In this document: positions 16,425 through 25,416 of the stretch, one piece after another
Layout of the letters: each line of letters begins with the position of its first letter
Position numbering within the stretch: position 1 is the stretch's first letter
Virus record (IMG/VR): IMGVR_UViG_3300012984_000012
Span: 62,001 to 126,000 of that record
Source of the DNA: a virus
Reading direction: 5' to 3' (one strand)
DNA length: 64,000 nt
Notes under the pieces: model-generated
Told to the model about the DNA's origin: nothing
Database searches by the model: none
The model's input: the letters and a program-made list of their open reading frames with translations, nothing else
Position numbers and translations under genes: made by a program

Positions 16425-16692
16425 CGCTTCTGGCGTTTCAGGTTGCGGCAAGGTCGCCGAAGGGTGTCAGTTCGACACCGGGTGGTGCGCGCTCGTCTGG
16501 CTCACCGGGAAGGCAGCGATGAGCTACTATCCTGACATCGAGACGCTCGACAACATCCATGGTCACCAGGGAATGACACAGATCGTGTGGATCGATGACG
16601 AATCATCGAACTTCGTTGTCAAGACGGTCACAGAATCGTCCGAAAAGACGCCAGCAAAAACCCAGCGCACGAAGTGTTTTCCCGGTCATTGA
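16393..16692 (+). CDS. conserved phage protein with RNxDxSGVSGxG motif
   Basis: 99 residues. The N-terminal half reads FYLQRNTDASGVSGCGKVAE then GCQFDTGWCALVWLTGKAAM, a compact beta barrel-like domain ending in an IHGHQGMTQIVWID strand. I recall similar 60-70 residue domains in phage and bacterial genomes with no assigned function. The C-terminal 25 residues are a polar tail. It starts inside the previous gene. Confidence 0.5.
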   Translation: MKRFYLQRNTDASGVSGCGKVAEGCQFDTGWCALVWLTGKAAMSYYPDIETLDNIHGHQGMTQIVWIDDESSNFVVKTVTESSEKTPAKTQRTKCFPGH

Positions 16693-16709
16693 TGTGGTAA
16701 CATGCTAGC

Positions 16710-17633
16710 ATGAAGCTCTACATCAATCGTTCGCAGATCCACGGGCCTTGGGGTGGAGGCGCCCACTTCATCAACGCTTTCCATCATTTCGTTCCGGAAC
16801 TGGGTCACGAATTGGTCTCGTCAGAGTCAATGAAGGACGTGCCAGCAGCGATCCTGCTCGCTGGCCTGGACGCTGACAACGACGGTGGAATCTCTGTCGA
16901 ACAAGCAGTGATGTACAAGCTGTACCAGCCCGACGTCAAGCTGGTGTTGCGCGTCAACGAAAACGATGCTCGTAAGGGAACTCGACACGTTGACAACTTC
17001 CTGTTGAAACTCGCTCCTCACATTGACGTGACCGTCTTCGTTTCTGAGTGGTTGCGCGATTACTTCATGGAGAAGGGATGGTCGTGCCCGACGAACGCTG
17101 TCATCGTCAACGGCGTCAGGAAGGACGTCTTCCAACCACAACCTAAGCTCGACAACGGAAAGCTCAACATCGTTGCCCATCACTGGTCGAACAACGAGTT
17201 GAAAGGGTTCGATATCTACGAAAAGATCGACGCGCTCGTCGGAAAACACTCGGACCAGCTAGCCTTCACGTACATCGGTCGCGAGCGACAGACGTTCAAG
17301 AACACCAAGGTCATCAGACCCCTGGCGGGCAAGTCATTGGGCGAAGAGCTGGGAAAGCATGACGTGTACGTGTCAGCGAGCCGGTTCGATCCGGGTCCCA
17401 ACCACGTCATTGAAGCCATCGCGTGTGGGCTGCCCACGTACGTCCATGCAGACGGGGGTGGTTGCGTTGAGTTTGCTGGCTCGGATCACGTGTACCAAGA
17501 CTGGGACGAGTTGGAGCTATTGCTCCTTTCCGGGTTCGTTACCTCTAACGGAACGCAATTTCCCGAGTGGAAGGCATGCATCGAGGAGTATATTCGTCTC
17601 CTAGAAGCATCATGCCAGAGAGAAAACAAGTAA
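16710..17633 (+). CDS. GT4-type glycosyltransferase (GT-B fold)
   Basis: 307 residues. The acceptor domain begins INRSQIHGPWGGGAHFINAF with the Gly-rich loop of GT-B enzymes. VNGVRKDVF (about 136-144) marks the domain hinge. The donor site is SRFDPGPNHVIEAIACGLP (about 228-246), containing the E-x7-E-like element of family 4. This predicts a retaining transferase using an NDP-sugar. The gene follows a 17-base gap and overlaps the next gene by 22 bases. Confidence 0.87.
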   Translation: MKLYINRSQIHGPWGGGAHFINAFHHFVPELGHELVSSESMKDVPAAILLAGLDADNDGGISVEQAVMYKLYQPDVKLVLRVNENDARKGTRHVDNFLLKLAPHIDVTVFVSEWLRDYFMEKGWSCPTNAVIVNGVRKDVFQPQPKLDNGKLNIVAHHWSNNELKGFDIYEKIDALVGKHSDQLAFTYIGRERQTFKNTKVIRPLAGKSLGEELGKHDVYVSASRFDPGPNHVIEAIACGLPTYVHADGGGCVEFAGSDHVYQDWDELELLLLSGFVTSNGTQFPEWKACIEEYIRLLEASCQRENK

Positions 17634-17995
17634 GGTTCTACGCTCTCCTAGAAGAGAGCCTCAACAAGTCAATCGGCAAGTTCTGCAATGAAGCCCTGAC
17701 CCCGGGCCTCATGCGTCAGATCCGTGAGGAGATCAAGGGTCAGATCACGAGGCTCTTCGAGGCGAGCAGTCACAAGCTGTCGTTTAACGCTCAGACCTGG
17801 CTGACTGACCAGTACTTCAAGAACATCAAGGTCAATGACGATCAATCAATGTCTGATCTTGTCGTCATCAATGAGTACACCCTTACTGAGCTGGAGTTTG
17901 ATGATATCAAGCTGCTCCATGACCTTTTCTTGGACACGAAGATGGGACCGGGCTTGGTCACAGAGCTCAAGCGAAGGAACTCATTGTTGTCATGA
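17612..17995 (+). CDS. helical protein A of a tandem paralogous pair
   Basis: 127 residues from the ATG at 17612 inside the end of the transferase gene. It is all-helical, acidic and soluble. The segment from about residue 55 (FNAQTWLTDQYFKNIKVNDD … TELKRR) aligns end-to-end with the next gene (NEAMNYLAQQYYDAILINGK … QEVKKR), including the same spacing to a terminal basic E-[LV]-K-[RK]-R. The two genes are thus diverged duplicates. No known domain; possibly a hetero-oligomeric scaffold. Confidence 0.6.
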   Translation: MPERKQVRFYALLEESLNKSIGKFCNEALTPGLMRQIREEIKGQITRLFEASSHKLSFNAQTWLTDQYFKNIKVNDDQSMSDLVVINEYTLTELEFDDIKLLHDLFLDTKMGPGLVTELKRRNSLLS

Positions 17996-18354
17996 AAGTC
18001 TCAAACTTCAACGAAACGATCACAAAACTGCTGTCTGAACGTCTGAAAAAGTACAAGGACAAGAACCTTGATCTGGTTGTTTGTGTCGAGATCTATCAAA
18101 CGGTCTTCGATAGTCTTGTCGAGATCTTTGAGACGGCGAAGACCGGCCTGACCAACGAGGCCATGAACTACCTAGCCCAGCAGTACTACGATGCGATCCT
18201 CATCAATGGAAAAGAGGAGCTCGATCCCAACATTTTCACCCAACGTGCCAAGATGGAGCTCATTGAGACGAAGGAGCTCGCCTTGCTCGCCGTGATGCTG
18301 TCCGGCACTGACTTCGCGATACCGCTGATCCAAGAAGTGAAAAAGCGTGGCTGA
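17992..18354 (+). CDS. helical protein B of a tandem paralogous pair
   Basis: 120 residues, start overlapping the previous TGA (ATGA) and end overlapping the following ATG (TGATG). All-helical: TITKLLSERLKKYKDKNLDL, then LVEIFETAKTGLTNEAMNYL. It is a diverged copy of the preceding gene (see there). Two adjacent paralogues sandwiched between transferases suggest a stable pair of subunits in this pathway, but no function is known. Confidence 0.6.
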   Translation: MKVSNFNETITKLLSERLKKYKDKNLDLVVCVEIYQTVFDSLVEIFETAKTGLTNEAMNYLAQQYYDAILINGKEELDPNIFTQRAKMELIETKELALLAVMLSGTDFAIPLIQEVKKRG

Positions 18355-19307
18355 TGATCGTACAGTTTGACAACGTCGACCTAGGATCCCGTTCAGGGCC
18401 CAACACGTTCGCCTCTCGGCTCGCTCGTGGCCTGATCGAACAAGGACATCAGGTCACTAGCGACGCAACGAGTGCTGACGTGTCGTTGGTCTTCATCGAG
18501 CCCTCGGGTCGACCTTTGACGAAAAGGGTCGTCCAACGGCTAGATGGAATTTGGTTTCGCCCCCAGGATTTTCACACCAAGAACGCGAGAATCAAGGCAA
18601 CATATGATTCAGCGTCTGCTGTCGTGTTCCAGTCTCGTTTCGACATGGCGATGGTCGAAAGGTGGTGGGGCTCAAACGACGAGCGTCAACGCCCGTGCGA
18701 GATCATCAGCAATGGAGTTGACCTGACCCGCGTCACTGAAGTGACGATTCCTGAGCTCGCAAAGATCAGAACGACGTATGAAAAGCTTTTCGTCTGTTCG
18801 TCAAATTGGCATCCTCAGAAACGCTTGAAGGCAAACATCAGGTTGTTCGATCACCTAAGAAAGACCCAGTTTCCCAATAGTTGTCTCTTCGTCATGGGTG
18901 CGAACCCAGACGCTATGACGACTGACCCACACGTCTTTTACACGGGATCGCAACCTCCTGAAGTCTACATGCAAGTCTTCGCTGTTGCTGACTGGATGCT
19001 ACACCTAGCATGGGCCGATCACTGTCCTAATGTCGTCATCGAAGCGTTGTCGCAAGGCACTCCGATCGTGTGTACTGAAGTGGGTGGCACCAAGGAACTG
19101 ATCGGTCACGGCGCGTATGGTCTAGTCCTGAAAGAAGCAGCCTACGATTACGAGCTATACGATTATGACAACCCACCCGACATTGACGTGACGCAGGTCA
19201 CGTTCCTACCCACTCGTCACGAGCTGCAGTACGATGCGATACCTAACATCGACATCAAGGTCGTCGTCGCCCACTACGTCAAGCTGTTCCAGAAGGTGAT
19301 CGGATGA
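18354..19307 (+). CDS. GT4-type glycosyltransferase
   Basis: 317 residues. N-terminal GSRSGPNTFASRLARGLIEQ is the usual GT-B acceptor-domain opening. ISNGVDLTRV marks the hinge near residue 120. CSSNWHPQKRLKANIRLFDH is the start of the donor domain. The donor site is WADHCPNVVIEALSQGTPIV, followed by TEVGGTKELI. This is a confident family 4 layout. Start and stop overlap both neighbours. Confidence 0.9.
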   Translation: MIVQFDNVDLGSRSGPNTFASRLARGLIEQGHQVTSDATSADVSLVFIEPSGRPLTKRVVQRLDGIWFRPQDFHTKNARIKATYDSASAVVFQSRFDMAMVERWWGSNDERQRPCEIISNGVDLTRVTEVTIPELAKIRTTYEKLFVCSSNWHPQKRLKANIRLFDHLRKTQFPNSCLFVMGANPDAMTTDPHVFYTGSQPPEVYMQVFAVADWMLHLAWADHCPNVVIEALSQGTPIVCTEVGGTKELIGHGAYGLVLKEAAYDYELYDYDNPPDIDVTQVTFLPTRHELQYDAIPNIDIKVVVAHYVKLFQKVIG

Positions 19308-20215
19308 ATCAGGTCTACGTGTTGCCTCCAAACGAGAGTTGGATCGTCGATCGCTTTGTCAAAGAGTGGAATGAGGACAACGCTGACATCAGCGTACCTC
19401 ACCCGTCACAGGCTGACGTGATCTGGGCCTTAGCAGACTGGTGCATCGACCGGCTTCCTCAGTCCCTTCTCGTGAAGAAGAAGGTCATAACGACAGTCCA
19501 TCACATCGTACCAGAAAAATTCGGTCCTGGTGACCTAGCTAACTTCCAACAGCGCGACGCTGTCACCACGGTGTACCACGTCTATAACCGACGCACGTTC
19601 GATTTCATCAGGCCCCTGACCATCAAGCCCATTCACCTGATCCAGTACTGGGCGAACCAGAAGATCTGGCGGCCGACAGGGACACGAGATGACCTCAGGA
19701 AAAAACACGGCTTACCGTTGGACAAGTACCTCATTGGCTCCTTTCAAAGGGACACGGAAGGTTCTGGAATCCCGATGGGAATCTTCTCACCGAAGCTAGA
19801 GAAGGGACCCGATCTCCTTGCAGACGCGATCATCTCATTCAAAGAGAAGAACGCCGACGTTGAGGTCGTCCTTGCTGGTTGGCGCCGGCAGTACATCATG
19901 CAACGACTCGATACGGCGGGGGTGAAGTATCACTACCTCGAGCTACCAGGCCAGCGCGCCATCAACGAGCTTTACCAGACGCTGGACCTGTATCCCGTCA
20001 CCGCGCGAACGGAAGGCGGCCCTCAAGCCCTGATCGAGTGTGGGCTCCTGAACGTGCCTGTCGTGTCACGCCCGGTTGGAATTGCTGAGCAGGTACTCCC
20101 GTCAGAGGCCATCAGTGACAACGTCGTTGAAGCTACGCCCAGCGTTCCGAACGTTGAGTCGTGGAAGCTTCCAGCGGGTTACGACCTGTACAGGAGACTG
20201 ATCGCAGGACTATGA
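19304..20215 (+). CDS. GT-B glycosyltransferase
   Basis: 303 residues. The N-terminal half is less canonical (VLPPNESWIVDRFVKEWNED, ITTVHHIVPEKFGPGD). The C-terminal half has GSFQRDTEGSG, KGPDLLADAI and a donor site ARTEGGPQALIECGLLNVPV followed by SRPVGIAEQVLP. The GG-x-x-A-L-I-E pattern is the family 4 donor signature. Four-base overlaps join it to both flanking transferases. Confidence 0.87.
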   Translation: MNQVYVLPPNESWIVDRFVKEWNEDNADISVPHPSQADVIWALADWCIDRLPQSLLVKKKVITTVHHIVPEKFGPGDLANFQQRDAVTTVYHVYNRRTFDFIRPLTIKPIHLIQYWANQKIWRPTGTRDDLRKKHGLPLDKYLIGSFQRDTEGSGIPMGIFSPKLEKGPDLLADAIISFKEKNADVEVVLAGWRRQYIMQRLDTAGVKYHYLELPGQRAINELYQTLDLYPVTARTEGGPQALIECGLLNVPVVSRPVGIAEQVLPSEAISDNVVEATPSVPNVESWKLPAGYDLYRRLIAGL

Positions 20216-21018
20216 CAGTCGCGTTTCTGCTGGTGTCATGCTGTCTTGAACCCTCTAGGACAAGGATCCTCGAGCGTGTCGTTGACAACCTGTGCACGCA
20301 TGTCCCGAGCATCGTGCCTGCCTTGACTGTCTTTGATAACGCGTCAACGGACGCTGGCGTCGTCAGCCTGCTCAAGAACAGATTTCCGAATTTCTTTCAA
20401 GCAGATCGTAACGTGGGTTACTGGACAGCTATCAACTGGTGGGTCGAACAGCTCTCGAACGCTCCACCCAAGTACACGTACATCATCGAGTCTGACATGA
20501 TCCATCACAACTTTGAAAGGCTGTGGACGTGTGCAGAATACCTCGATGCTAACCCAGACGTCGGTTCGGTCAGATTGCACGAGTACTCAGTCGCCCAGCG
20601 CCATCTTTACAACAAGGACGTGCCTCGTTCTGATTCTCGTCGTAACCTGTGGCAGTCTCACGTGAACAAGGTCACTGGAAAACCTGTCAAGCTCGATCAC
20701 TCGTCAGGTGACATCTGGTCGACGACGTTCTTGACACAGCTGCCAGCTCTCAATCGTTATCCAGCGATGAGAGAGGTGTTCAGTGAGCTTCGAAACCTTG
20801 ACCAATTCAGTGAGCTAGATTTTCAGTCTCGTTACTGGCAACGATACCAGCGAACTGGCATCTTAGACGGTGGGATCTTCAAGTGTGACCTGAACCCACC
20901 TGGGGCGAAAGAGATCACGGGTTCATGGACAAGCGAGCACGACCTGAGACGGTTAGGTTACCAGACAACGAGGCGTGCGGCCATCCTTCCGAAAGACCAG
21001 TACATCGTCAAGAGGTGA
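20212..21018 (+). CDS. GT-A (family 2-like) glycosyltransferase
   Basis: 268 residues from the ATG at 20212 (ATGA overlap). Features: AFLLVSCCLEPSRTRILERV, VFDNASTDAGVVSLLKNRFP (the typical DNASxD acceptor of family 2), ADRNVGYWTAINWWVEQL, and IIESDMIHHN as the DxD-like metal site. The C-terminal half is an acceptor domain ending SWTSEHDLRRLGYQ. It probably extends a glycan in the same pathway. Confidence 0.82.
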   Translation: MTVAFLLVSCCLEPSRTRILERVVDNLCTHVPSIVPALTVFDNASTDAGVVSLLKNRFPNFFQADRNVGYWTAINWWVEQLSNAPPKYTYIIESDMIHHNFERLWTCAEYLDANPDVGSVRLHEYSVAQRHLYNKDVPRSDSRRNLWQSHVNKVTGKPVKLDHSSGDIWSTTFLTQLPALNRYPAMREVFSELRNLDQFSELDFQSRYWQRYQRTGILDGGIFKCDLNPPGAKEITGSWTSEHDLRRLGYQTTRRAAILPKDQYIVKR

Positions 21019-21033
21019 GGTACATTGACGCCA

Positions 21034-22062
21034 ATGGCGCGTTATCTCATCTTCGGAGGCACTGGTTCTCTTGGCAAAAAATTGATTGATCGGCTCTTGC
21101 CTGAAAACTCGGTAGCAGTGTACTCACGTGACGAGGCCAAGCACTGGACGATCAAGAACGACCTCGCTGATCATTCTAACATCAAGGATCTCGAGTTCTA
21201 CGTTGGTGACATCAGAGACATCAATCGTGTCAGGGACGTGATCAGACAGGTCGATCCCACGCACATCATCATTGCCGCGGCTCTCAAACAGGTCGACACG
21301 TGTGAGCTAAGTCCTAACGAGAGCGTGTCAACGAACTTGCTTGGCACCCAAAACGTCGTCGCCGTCGTCAACGAGAGCACGCCTCAATCGTCGCTCAAAG
21401 CAGTGCTGTTCGTCAGCACCGATAAGGCATGCTCGCCAGTCAACGTATACGGGATGTGTAAGGCAGTCTCGGAACGTATCGTGACGAGCCAGGCTCGAAC
21501 AGGCGTCAAGCACGTCAGTTTCCACGCTGTTCGATATGGCAACGTTCTCGAGTCGCGAGGTAGCATCATCCCGCTGTTCAAGCACCAGGCTGAAAATGCA
21601 GAGTTCTTGACCGTGACCGATCCCAACATGACGCGCTTCGTCATGACACTCGACGACAGCGTCGATCTGATCCTGGCGACGCTCAGCATGGGAAACAACG
21701 GGTGGACGTGGATCCCGAAGCTGCCTGCGATGAGGATCGGCGACCTTGCCGAGATTTTTTCAGAGCAGTCGGGTAAGCCCATCAAGATCATCGGGTTGCG
21801 CCCGGGTGAGAAGTCACACGAAGACCTGATCAACGAGTCAGAATCAGTTCGGACGTGCTCTGACGGAGCAAATGAACACTACCTGATCGCTCCTGCGTTT
21901 TTAGCTGGCGACAACAAACCTTTTACGTACACCAGCGCTGATTCTGTGATGACGAAAGATCAGCTGCTCGCGCACCTAAGCAAGCTTGGCATTCTCAACG
22001 CTCCTCTTGAGCAGTTCAAAGGCCTGGCGATCGAAGAGATCGTAACGAAACGTAAGAAATAA
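21034..22062 (+). CDS. NDP-sugar 4,6-dehydratase, PseB/CapD type (SDR)
   Basis: 342 residues from the ATG at 21034; a TTG at 21025 has a better-placed AGGTGAGG and is a real alternative. NAD(P)-binding GGTGSLG is at 8-14. FVSTDKACSPVNVYGMCKAV contains the family's STDK and YxxxK elements. The AVRYGNVLESRGSIIPLFK segment is diagnostic for the PseB/FlaA1/CapD branch, which turns UDP-GlcNAc into a 4-keto-6-deoxy sugar. LRPGEKSHEDLI near the end is also typical. The two genes behind it (aminotransferase, GNAT) are the next two steps. Single-domain soluble form without membrane helices. Confidence 0.88.
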   Translation: MARYLIFGGTGSLGKKLIDRLLPENSVAVYSRDEAKHWTIKNDLADHSNIKDLEFYVGDIRDINRVRDVIRQVDPTHIIIAAALKQVDTCELSPNESVSTNLLGTQNVVAVVNESTPQSSLKAVLFVSTDKACSPVNVYGMCKAVSERIVTSQARTGVKHVSFHAVRYGNVLESRGSIIPLFKHQAENAEFLTVTDPNMTRFVMTLDDSVDLILATLSMGNNGWTWIPKLPAMRIGDLAEIFSEQSGKPIKIIGLRPGEKSHEDLINESESVRTCSDGANEHYLIAPAFLAGDNKPFTYTSADSVMTKDQLLAHLSKLGILNAPLEQFKGLAIEEIVTKRKK

Positions 22063-22063
22063 C

Positions 22064-23206
22064 ATGAAAACGTACCCACTTTTCAAGGTCCACGTGCCCG
22101 TTGACCAGGCCCTCTCGAACATCAAGGACGTGTTCTCTTCGGGTTTCATCAACGAAGGAGAGCAAGTCACCAAGCTGACAACTGAGCTGCAACGTGTCTT
22201 ACGCTCAAACCGACTGATACTGATGAACTCATGCACGTCTGCCTTGACGTTGGCCTTGCACCTTGCAGGCGTTGGCCCACGAGATGAAGTGATCGCGACA
22301 CCCATGACGTGTGTAGCGTCAAACACTCCAATCGCCGCCGCGGGCGCTCGGATCGTGTGGGCTGACATCAACCCAAACACAGGCATGATCGATCCTCTCG
22401 ACATCATCAAAAAAATCACGCATCGAACGAAGGCTGTGATGGCGGTCGCTTGGGCCGGGACCCCTCCTGAGCTCGAGGCCATCAAGTCAATCTGTGCCGC
22501 CCAAGGAATCAAGCTGATCCTGGACGCCGCTCATGCTTTTGCAGCTGGTTACAAGAAAAAGCCCATACACGAATGGGCTGACTACACCTGTTACAGCTTC
22601 CAAGCTATCAAGCACTTCACTACTGGCGACGGTGGTGCGTTGATTTGCGCTGACGATGACGACTATCGTCGCTCAAAATCGTTGAAATGGTTCGGTCTCG
22701 ATCGTGACCATGCCAAAAACGAAAAAGGCGAGTGGAAAGGCCAACAGTGGGACGTTGACATCGTCGAAATCGGCTACAAGTTCAACATGAACAACGTCGC
22801 AGCAGCGATCGGCCTGGCACAGCTCGACTACATCGACGACATCCTCGGCATGCACCAGTTCCACGCTCATGTATACGACCTCCTGTTCACAGACAACCGG
22901 TTCATCGCTCCTGTCGAGCGCCCACTCGGAGGCGAGTCTAGCTTCTGGGTGTACACCATGAAGGTCAGCAAGGAGTCTTGTTTGTCACGTGACGAGCTGC
23001 TTAAAGCGTTGAACGCTGAAGGCATCATGGCTGGTGTCGTTCACGTGCCCAATGACGATTACACAGCATTTCGTGAGTTCAAAAGCGACCTGCCTGGCGT
23101 CCGTGAGTTCTCATCGAACCAACTCTCGATCCCATGCGGATGGTGGTTGAACAGAGGCGACATTGAACACATCGCCGCTCGCGTCAAGGGACTGACCCAG
23201 CGATGA
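22064..23206 (+). CDS. DegT/DnrJ/EryC1-type sugar aminotransferase (PseC-like)
   Basis: 380 residues, normal for the family. The PLP lysine is Lys183 in YSFQAIKHFTTGDGGALI. Asp154 in LILDAAHAFAAGY contacts the PLP ring nitrogen. MNSCTSALTLALHLAGVGP (54-72) and GYKFNMNNVAAAIGLAQL are the other hallmark segments. It transaminates a 4-keto-6-deoxy-NDP-hexose using glutamate. It starts one base after the dehydratase stop and overlaps the acetyltransferase by 4 bases. Confidence 0.92.
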   Translation: MKTYPLFKVHVPVDQALSNIKDVFSSGFINEGEQVTKLTTELQRVLRSNRLILMNSCTSALTLALHLAGVGPRDEVIATPMTCVASNTPIAAAGARIVWADINPNTGMIDPLDIIKKITHRTKAVMAVAWAGTPPELEAIKSICAAQGIKLILDAAHAFAAGYKKKPIHEWADYTCYSFQAIKHFTTGDGGALICADDDDYRRSKSLKWFGLDRDHAKNEKGEWKGQQWDVDIVEIGYKFNMNNVAAAIGLAQLDYIDDILGMHQFHAHVYDLLFTDNRFIAPVERPLGGESSFWVYTMKVSKESCLSRDELLKALNAEGIMAGVVHVPNDDYTAFREFKSDLPGVREFSSNQLSIPCGWWLNRGDIEHIAARVKGLTQR

Positions 23207-23730
23207 ACGTCGTCCCAAACAACATGAAATTGAGAAAAATCGTGGATGACGACCATCCATGGTTGATCGAGTTACACAACGACCCACAGGTGTTGCGAAA
23301 CCTCACGGACCCTAGGCCCATCACGTTGTTCAGTCACGTAGCCTGGTGGCTCAATACGCAAAACAACCCAAGACAACGTCGGTACATCTTCACCGTCAAT
23401 GACGAACGAGTCGGCCTGGCTAAGATCAGCGACCTTGACGTCGTCAATTCTAACTGTCTTCTCGGGGGTGACATTCACGTCCTTCACCGAGGCAAGGGAT
23501 ACGCCAAACACATGTGGTCCCTCTTGCTCGACGTCGTCTTTTTAGAACACGGTCTCAACAGGGCAGGACTGACGACAGCTGAGTACAACGTCTTGGGCCA
23601 GCGCGTCTACCGAGGTCTGGGTTTCAAGGAAGAGGGTCGCCTGATCAAACACCTGTATCGTGACGGAGCGTTTCACGATCAGATCTGCATGTACATGCTT
23701 CGTAGCGATTGGGTGAACCAAGATGAGTAA
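23203..23730 (+). CDS. GNAT N-acetyltransferase (PseH-like)
   Basis: 175 residues. GNAT fold: KLRKIVDDDHPWLIELHNDP, a WWLNTQNN helix, RVGLAKISDLD as strand 4, and the acetyl-CoA loop VLHRGKGYAKHMWSLLL (R/Q-x-x-G-x-[GA] as RGKGYA). Then TAEYNVLGQRVYRGLGFKEE and a final LYRDGAFHDQICMYML, which is the ending seen in PseH and RimJ-type enzymes. Following PseB- and PseC-like genes, it likely acetylates the newly made 4-amino group. The direct product would be a UDP-diacetamido-trideoxyhexose or related 4-acetamido sugar. Confidence 0.87.
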   Translation: MNVVPNNMKLRKIVDDDHPWLIELHNDPQVLRNLTDPRPITLFSHVAWWLNTQNNPRQRRYIFTVNDERVGLAKISDLDVVNSNCLLGGDIHVLHRGKGYAKHMWSLLLDVVFLEHGLNRAGLTTAEYNVLGQRVYRGLGFKEEGRLIKHLYRDGAFHDQICMYMLRSDWVNQDE

Positions 23731-24466
23731 AGAGACACCGGTAATCTTTGTTGGTACGATGCATTGCGGCGAGGGCGACTTCAAGGAGTGTTGCAAGGCG
23801 ATCGCAGCCCAACGCGGTGTGGCCATCACGCATACGGTCATTGCCAACCAGCCTGAAAGAGAGGCACACAATCGCCTGTGGCAATCGTGGCGTGATTGCA
23901 AGGATTCACATGACGTCTTCGTCAAGGTCGACGCTGACACCGTGTTACGATCGCCTGACACGCTGAGGCTGATCTACGATCAGTTCAAAAACGATGCTCG
24001 GGTGACAGGTCTCCAGGCTCCCTTGCACGATTACATGACTGACGGTCACATCAATGGTCTCAATGCGTTCAGTCCCAGGGTGACGTTCAATGACACCAAG
24101 GACGACCTGTATTGCGACCGAGCTGTCGACACCGGTCACGACCTGGTCTTGCGTGAAAAACTGTTGCCGTTGGACCTGGTGCCTGCCGGAAATCACTGTC
24201 ACTTCTCTTCTGAGATCCAAGCCTTCCATTATGGCGTTCACCGGATGCTGAAAGGACAGGTCAACGTCATGGATCGTGTCTTCAATGCATGGAGCAAGCA
24301 CCAAGATCGAGTTCGCCTCTTTGCTCTCATCGGAGCCCACATGGCAAACAGATTCGCGAACAACAGGCGATACAACTACACGGACCCAGAGCTCGTGACC
24401 TCGTTTGACGAGGCGACCTCGAGGTTCGATGAACTTCAAGCGAACTATGGAGCTCTCGTCAAATGA
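23723..24466 (+). CDS. GT-A glycosyltransferase
   Basis: 247 residues. VIFVGTMHCGEGDFKECCKA and ITHTVIANQPEREAHNRLWQ form the Rossmann-like start. DVFVKVDADTVL holds the DxD metal site near residue 72. The C-terminal part has a conserved-looking HCHFSSEIQAFHYGVHRML. It overlaps both neighbours (8 and 4 bases). This is a more distant family 2 member, but the DxD context and operon position support the call. Confidence 0.75.
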   Translation: MSKETPVIFVGTMHCGEGDFKECCKAIAAQRGVAITHTVIANQPEREAHNRLWQSWRDCKDSHDVFVKVDADTVLRSPDTLRLIYDQFKNDARVTGLQAPLHDYMTDGHINGLNAFSPRVTFNDTKDDLYCDRAVDTGHDLVLREKLLPLDLVPAGNHCHFSSEIQAFHYGVHRMLKGQVNVMDRVFNAWSKHQDRVRLFALIGAHMANRFANNRRYNYTDPELVTSFDEATSRFDELQANYGALVK

Positions 24467-25416
24467 CAAAACACGTCTTTGCGCTCGTCGCGGGCTCAGG
24501 CAACGTCACGGGATACGGCGTCATCTCAGCGATACACCAGGCGAAGTGGCCCGTGCCGCTCAAAAACCTTGTCGTCGGTTACGATTGCTGTGAACCAGAG
24601 GCCAACCCCTCGAACCAGTTTTGCGAGAACTTTCAGGTGCCTCGTGCATCTGACATCTCCAACTACGCGCAGTGGGTCATGACCTTAGTACGGGAGTTTC
24701 GACCCAGGGTCATAATCCCCAGCAATGATCACGATCTTCGGGCGTTGCTCACGCTTGAGAACGATCTGAAAGATCACGGTGTGACGCTTAACGGCGTTGG
24801 GCCCAACACCCATCACTTTCTTGACAAGCTTGCGACGGCTCGCTTGTTTGTCGATCACGAGATCCGAACGCCCGCTATCATATGCGACAATCCAGCGAGA
24901 CACCCGTACGTGGTTCGCAAGCGTCACGTAGGAACGGGTAAGAAATTCACATACGTCTCTAAAAAAGTTGAAGACGATAGATCGATCCCGTGGGAAAGAA
25001 TTCACGAATCTATCATTACCAAATTCATCGAAGGTGAAGAGTACACCATCGACATTTTGTGTGACCAACACTCTAACGTGTTGTCGATAGTGCCACGCTT
25101 GCGTCGACAGGTGACCGCTGGAATCGTGACGTTCGCGGAGATCGTCAATAATCAAACCATCATTGAGAGGTCAAGAGACCTAGCGACGCGCTTGCAACTG
25201 CGAGGTCTCAACTGCGTCCAGTGCATCAAGAACGATCAAGACGTCTATTTCTTTGAGGTCAATCCACGCCCAGGCAGCGGGATGAGCCTGACGACCGCCG
25301 CAGGCGTCAACATGCCCAGCCTCTGGATCAGGTCACTATCACAAACAGTCGTTGCACCAGAACCCGAGTGGGGGATGAAGATGGTGCGCTACCACGCAGG
25401 CAGGTACTTCAAGTGA
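24463..25416 (+). CDS. ATP-grasp ligase
   Basis: 317 residues. The preATP-grasp domain is VFALVAGSGNVTGYGVISAI with PSNDHDLRALLTLENDL. The ATP-grasp core has YVVRKRHVGTGKKF (phosphate-binding lysines), IITKFIEGEEYTIDIL and the Mg-binding FFEVNPRPGSGMSL (about residues 266-279). This is the layout of CarB/PylC-like ATP-grasp enzymes that join a carboxylate to an amine or other nucleophile through an acylphosphate. Such ligases occur in surface polysaccharide clusters, where they can attach amino acids or similar groups to amino sugars. Substrate unknown. Overlaps the HAD gene by 4 bases (GTGA). Confidence 0.85.
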   Translation: MTKHVFALVAGSGNVTGYGVISAIHQAKWPVPLKNLVVGYDCCEPEANPSNQFCENFQVPRASDISNYAQWVMTLVREFRPRVIIPSNDHDLRALLTLENDLKDHGVTLNGVGPNTHHFLDKLATARLFVDHEIRTPAIICDNPARHPYVVRKRHVGTGKKFTYVSKKVEDDRSIPWERIHESIITKFIEGEEYTIDILCDQHSNVLSIVPRLRRQVTAGIVTFAEIVNNQTIIERSRDLATRLQLRGLNCVQCIKNDQDVYFFEVNPRPGSGMSLTTAAGVNMPSLWIRSLSQTVVAPEPEWGMKMVRYHAGRYFK

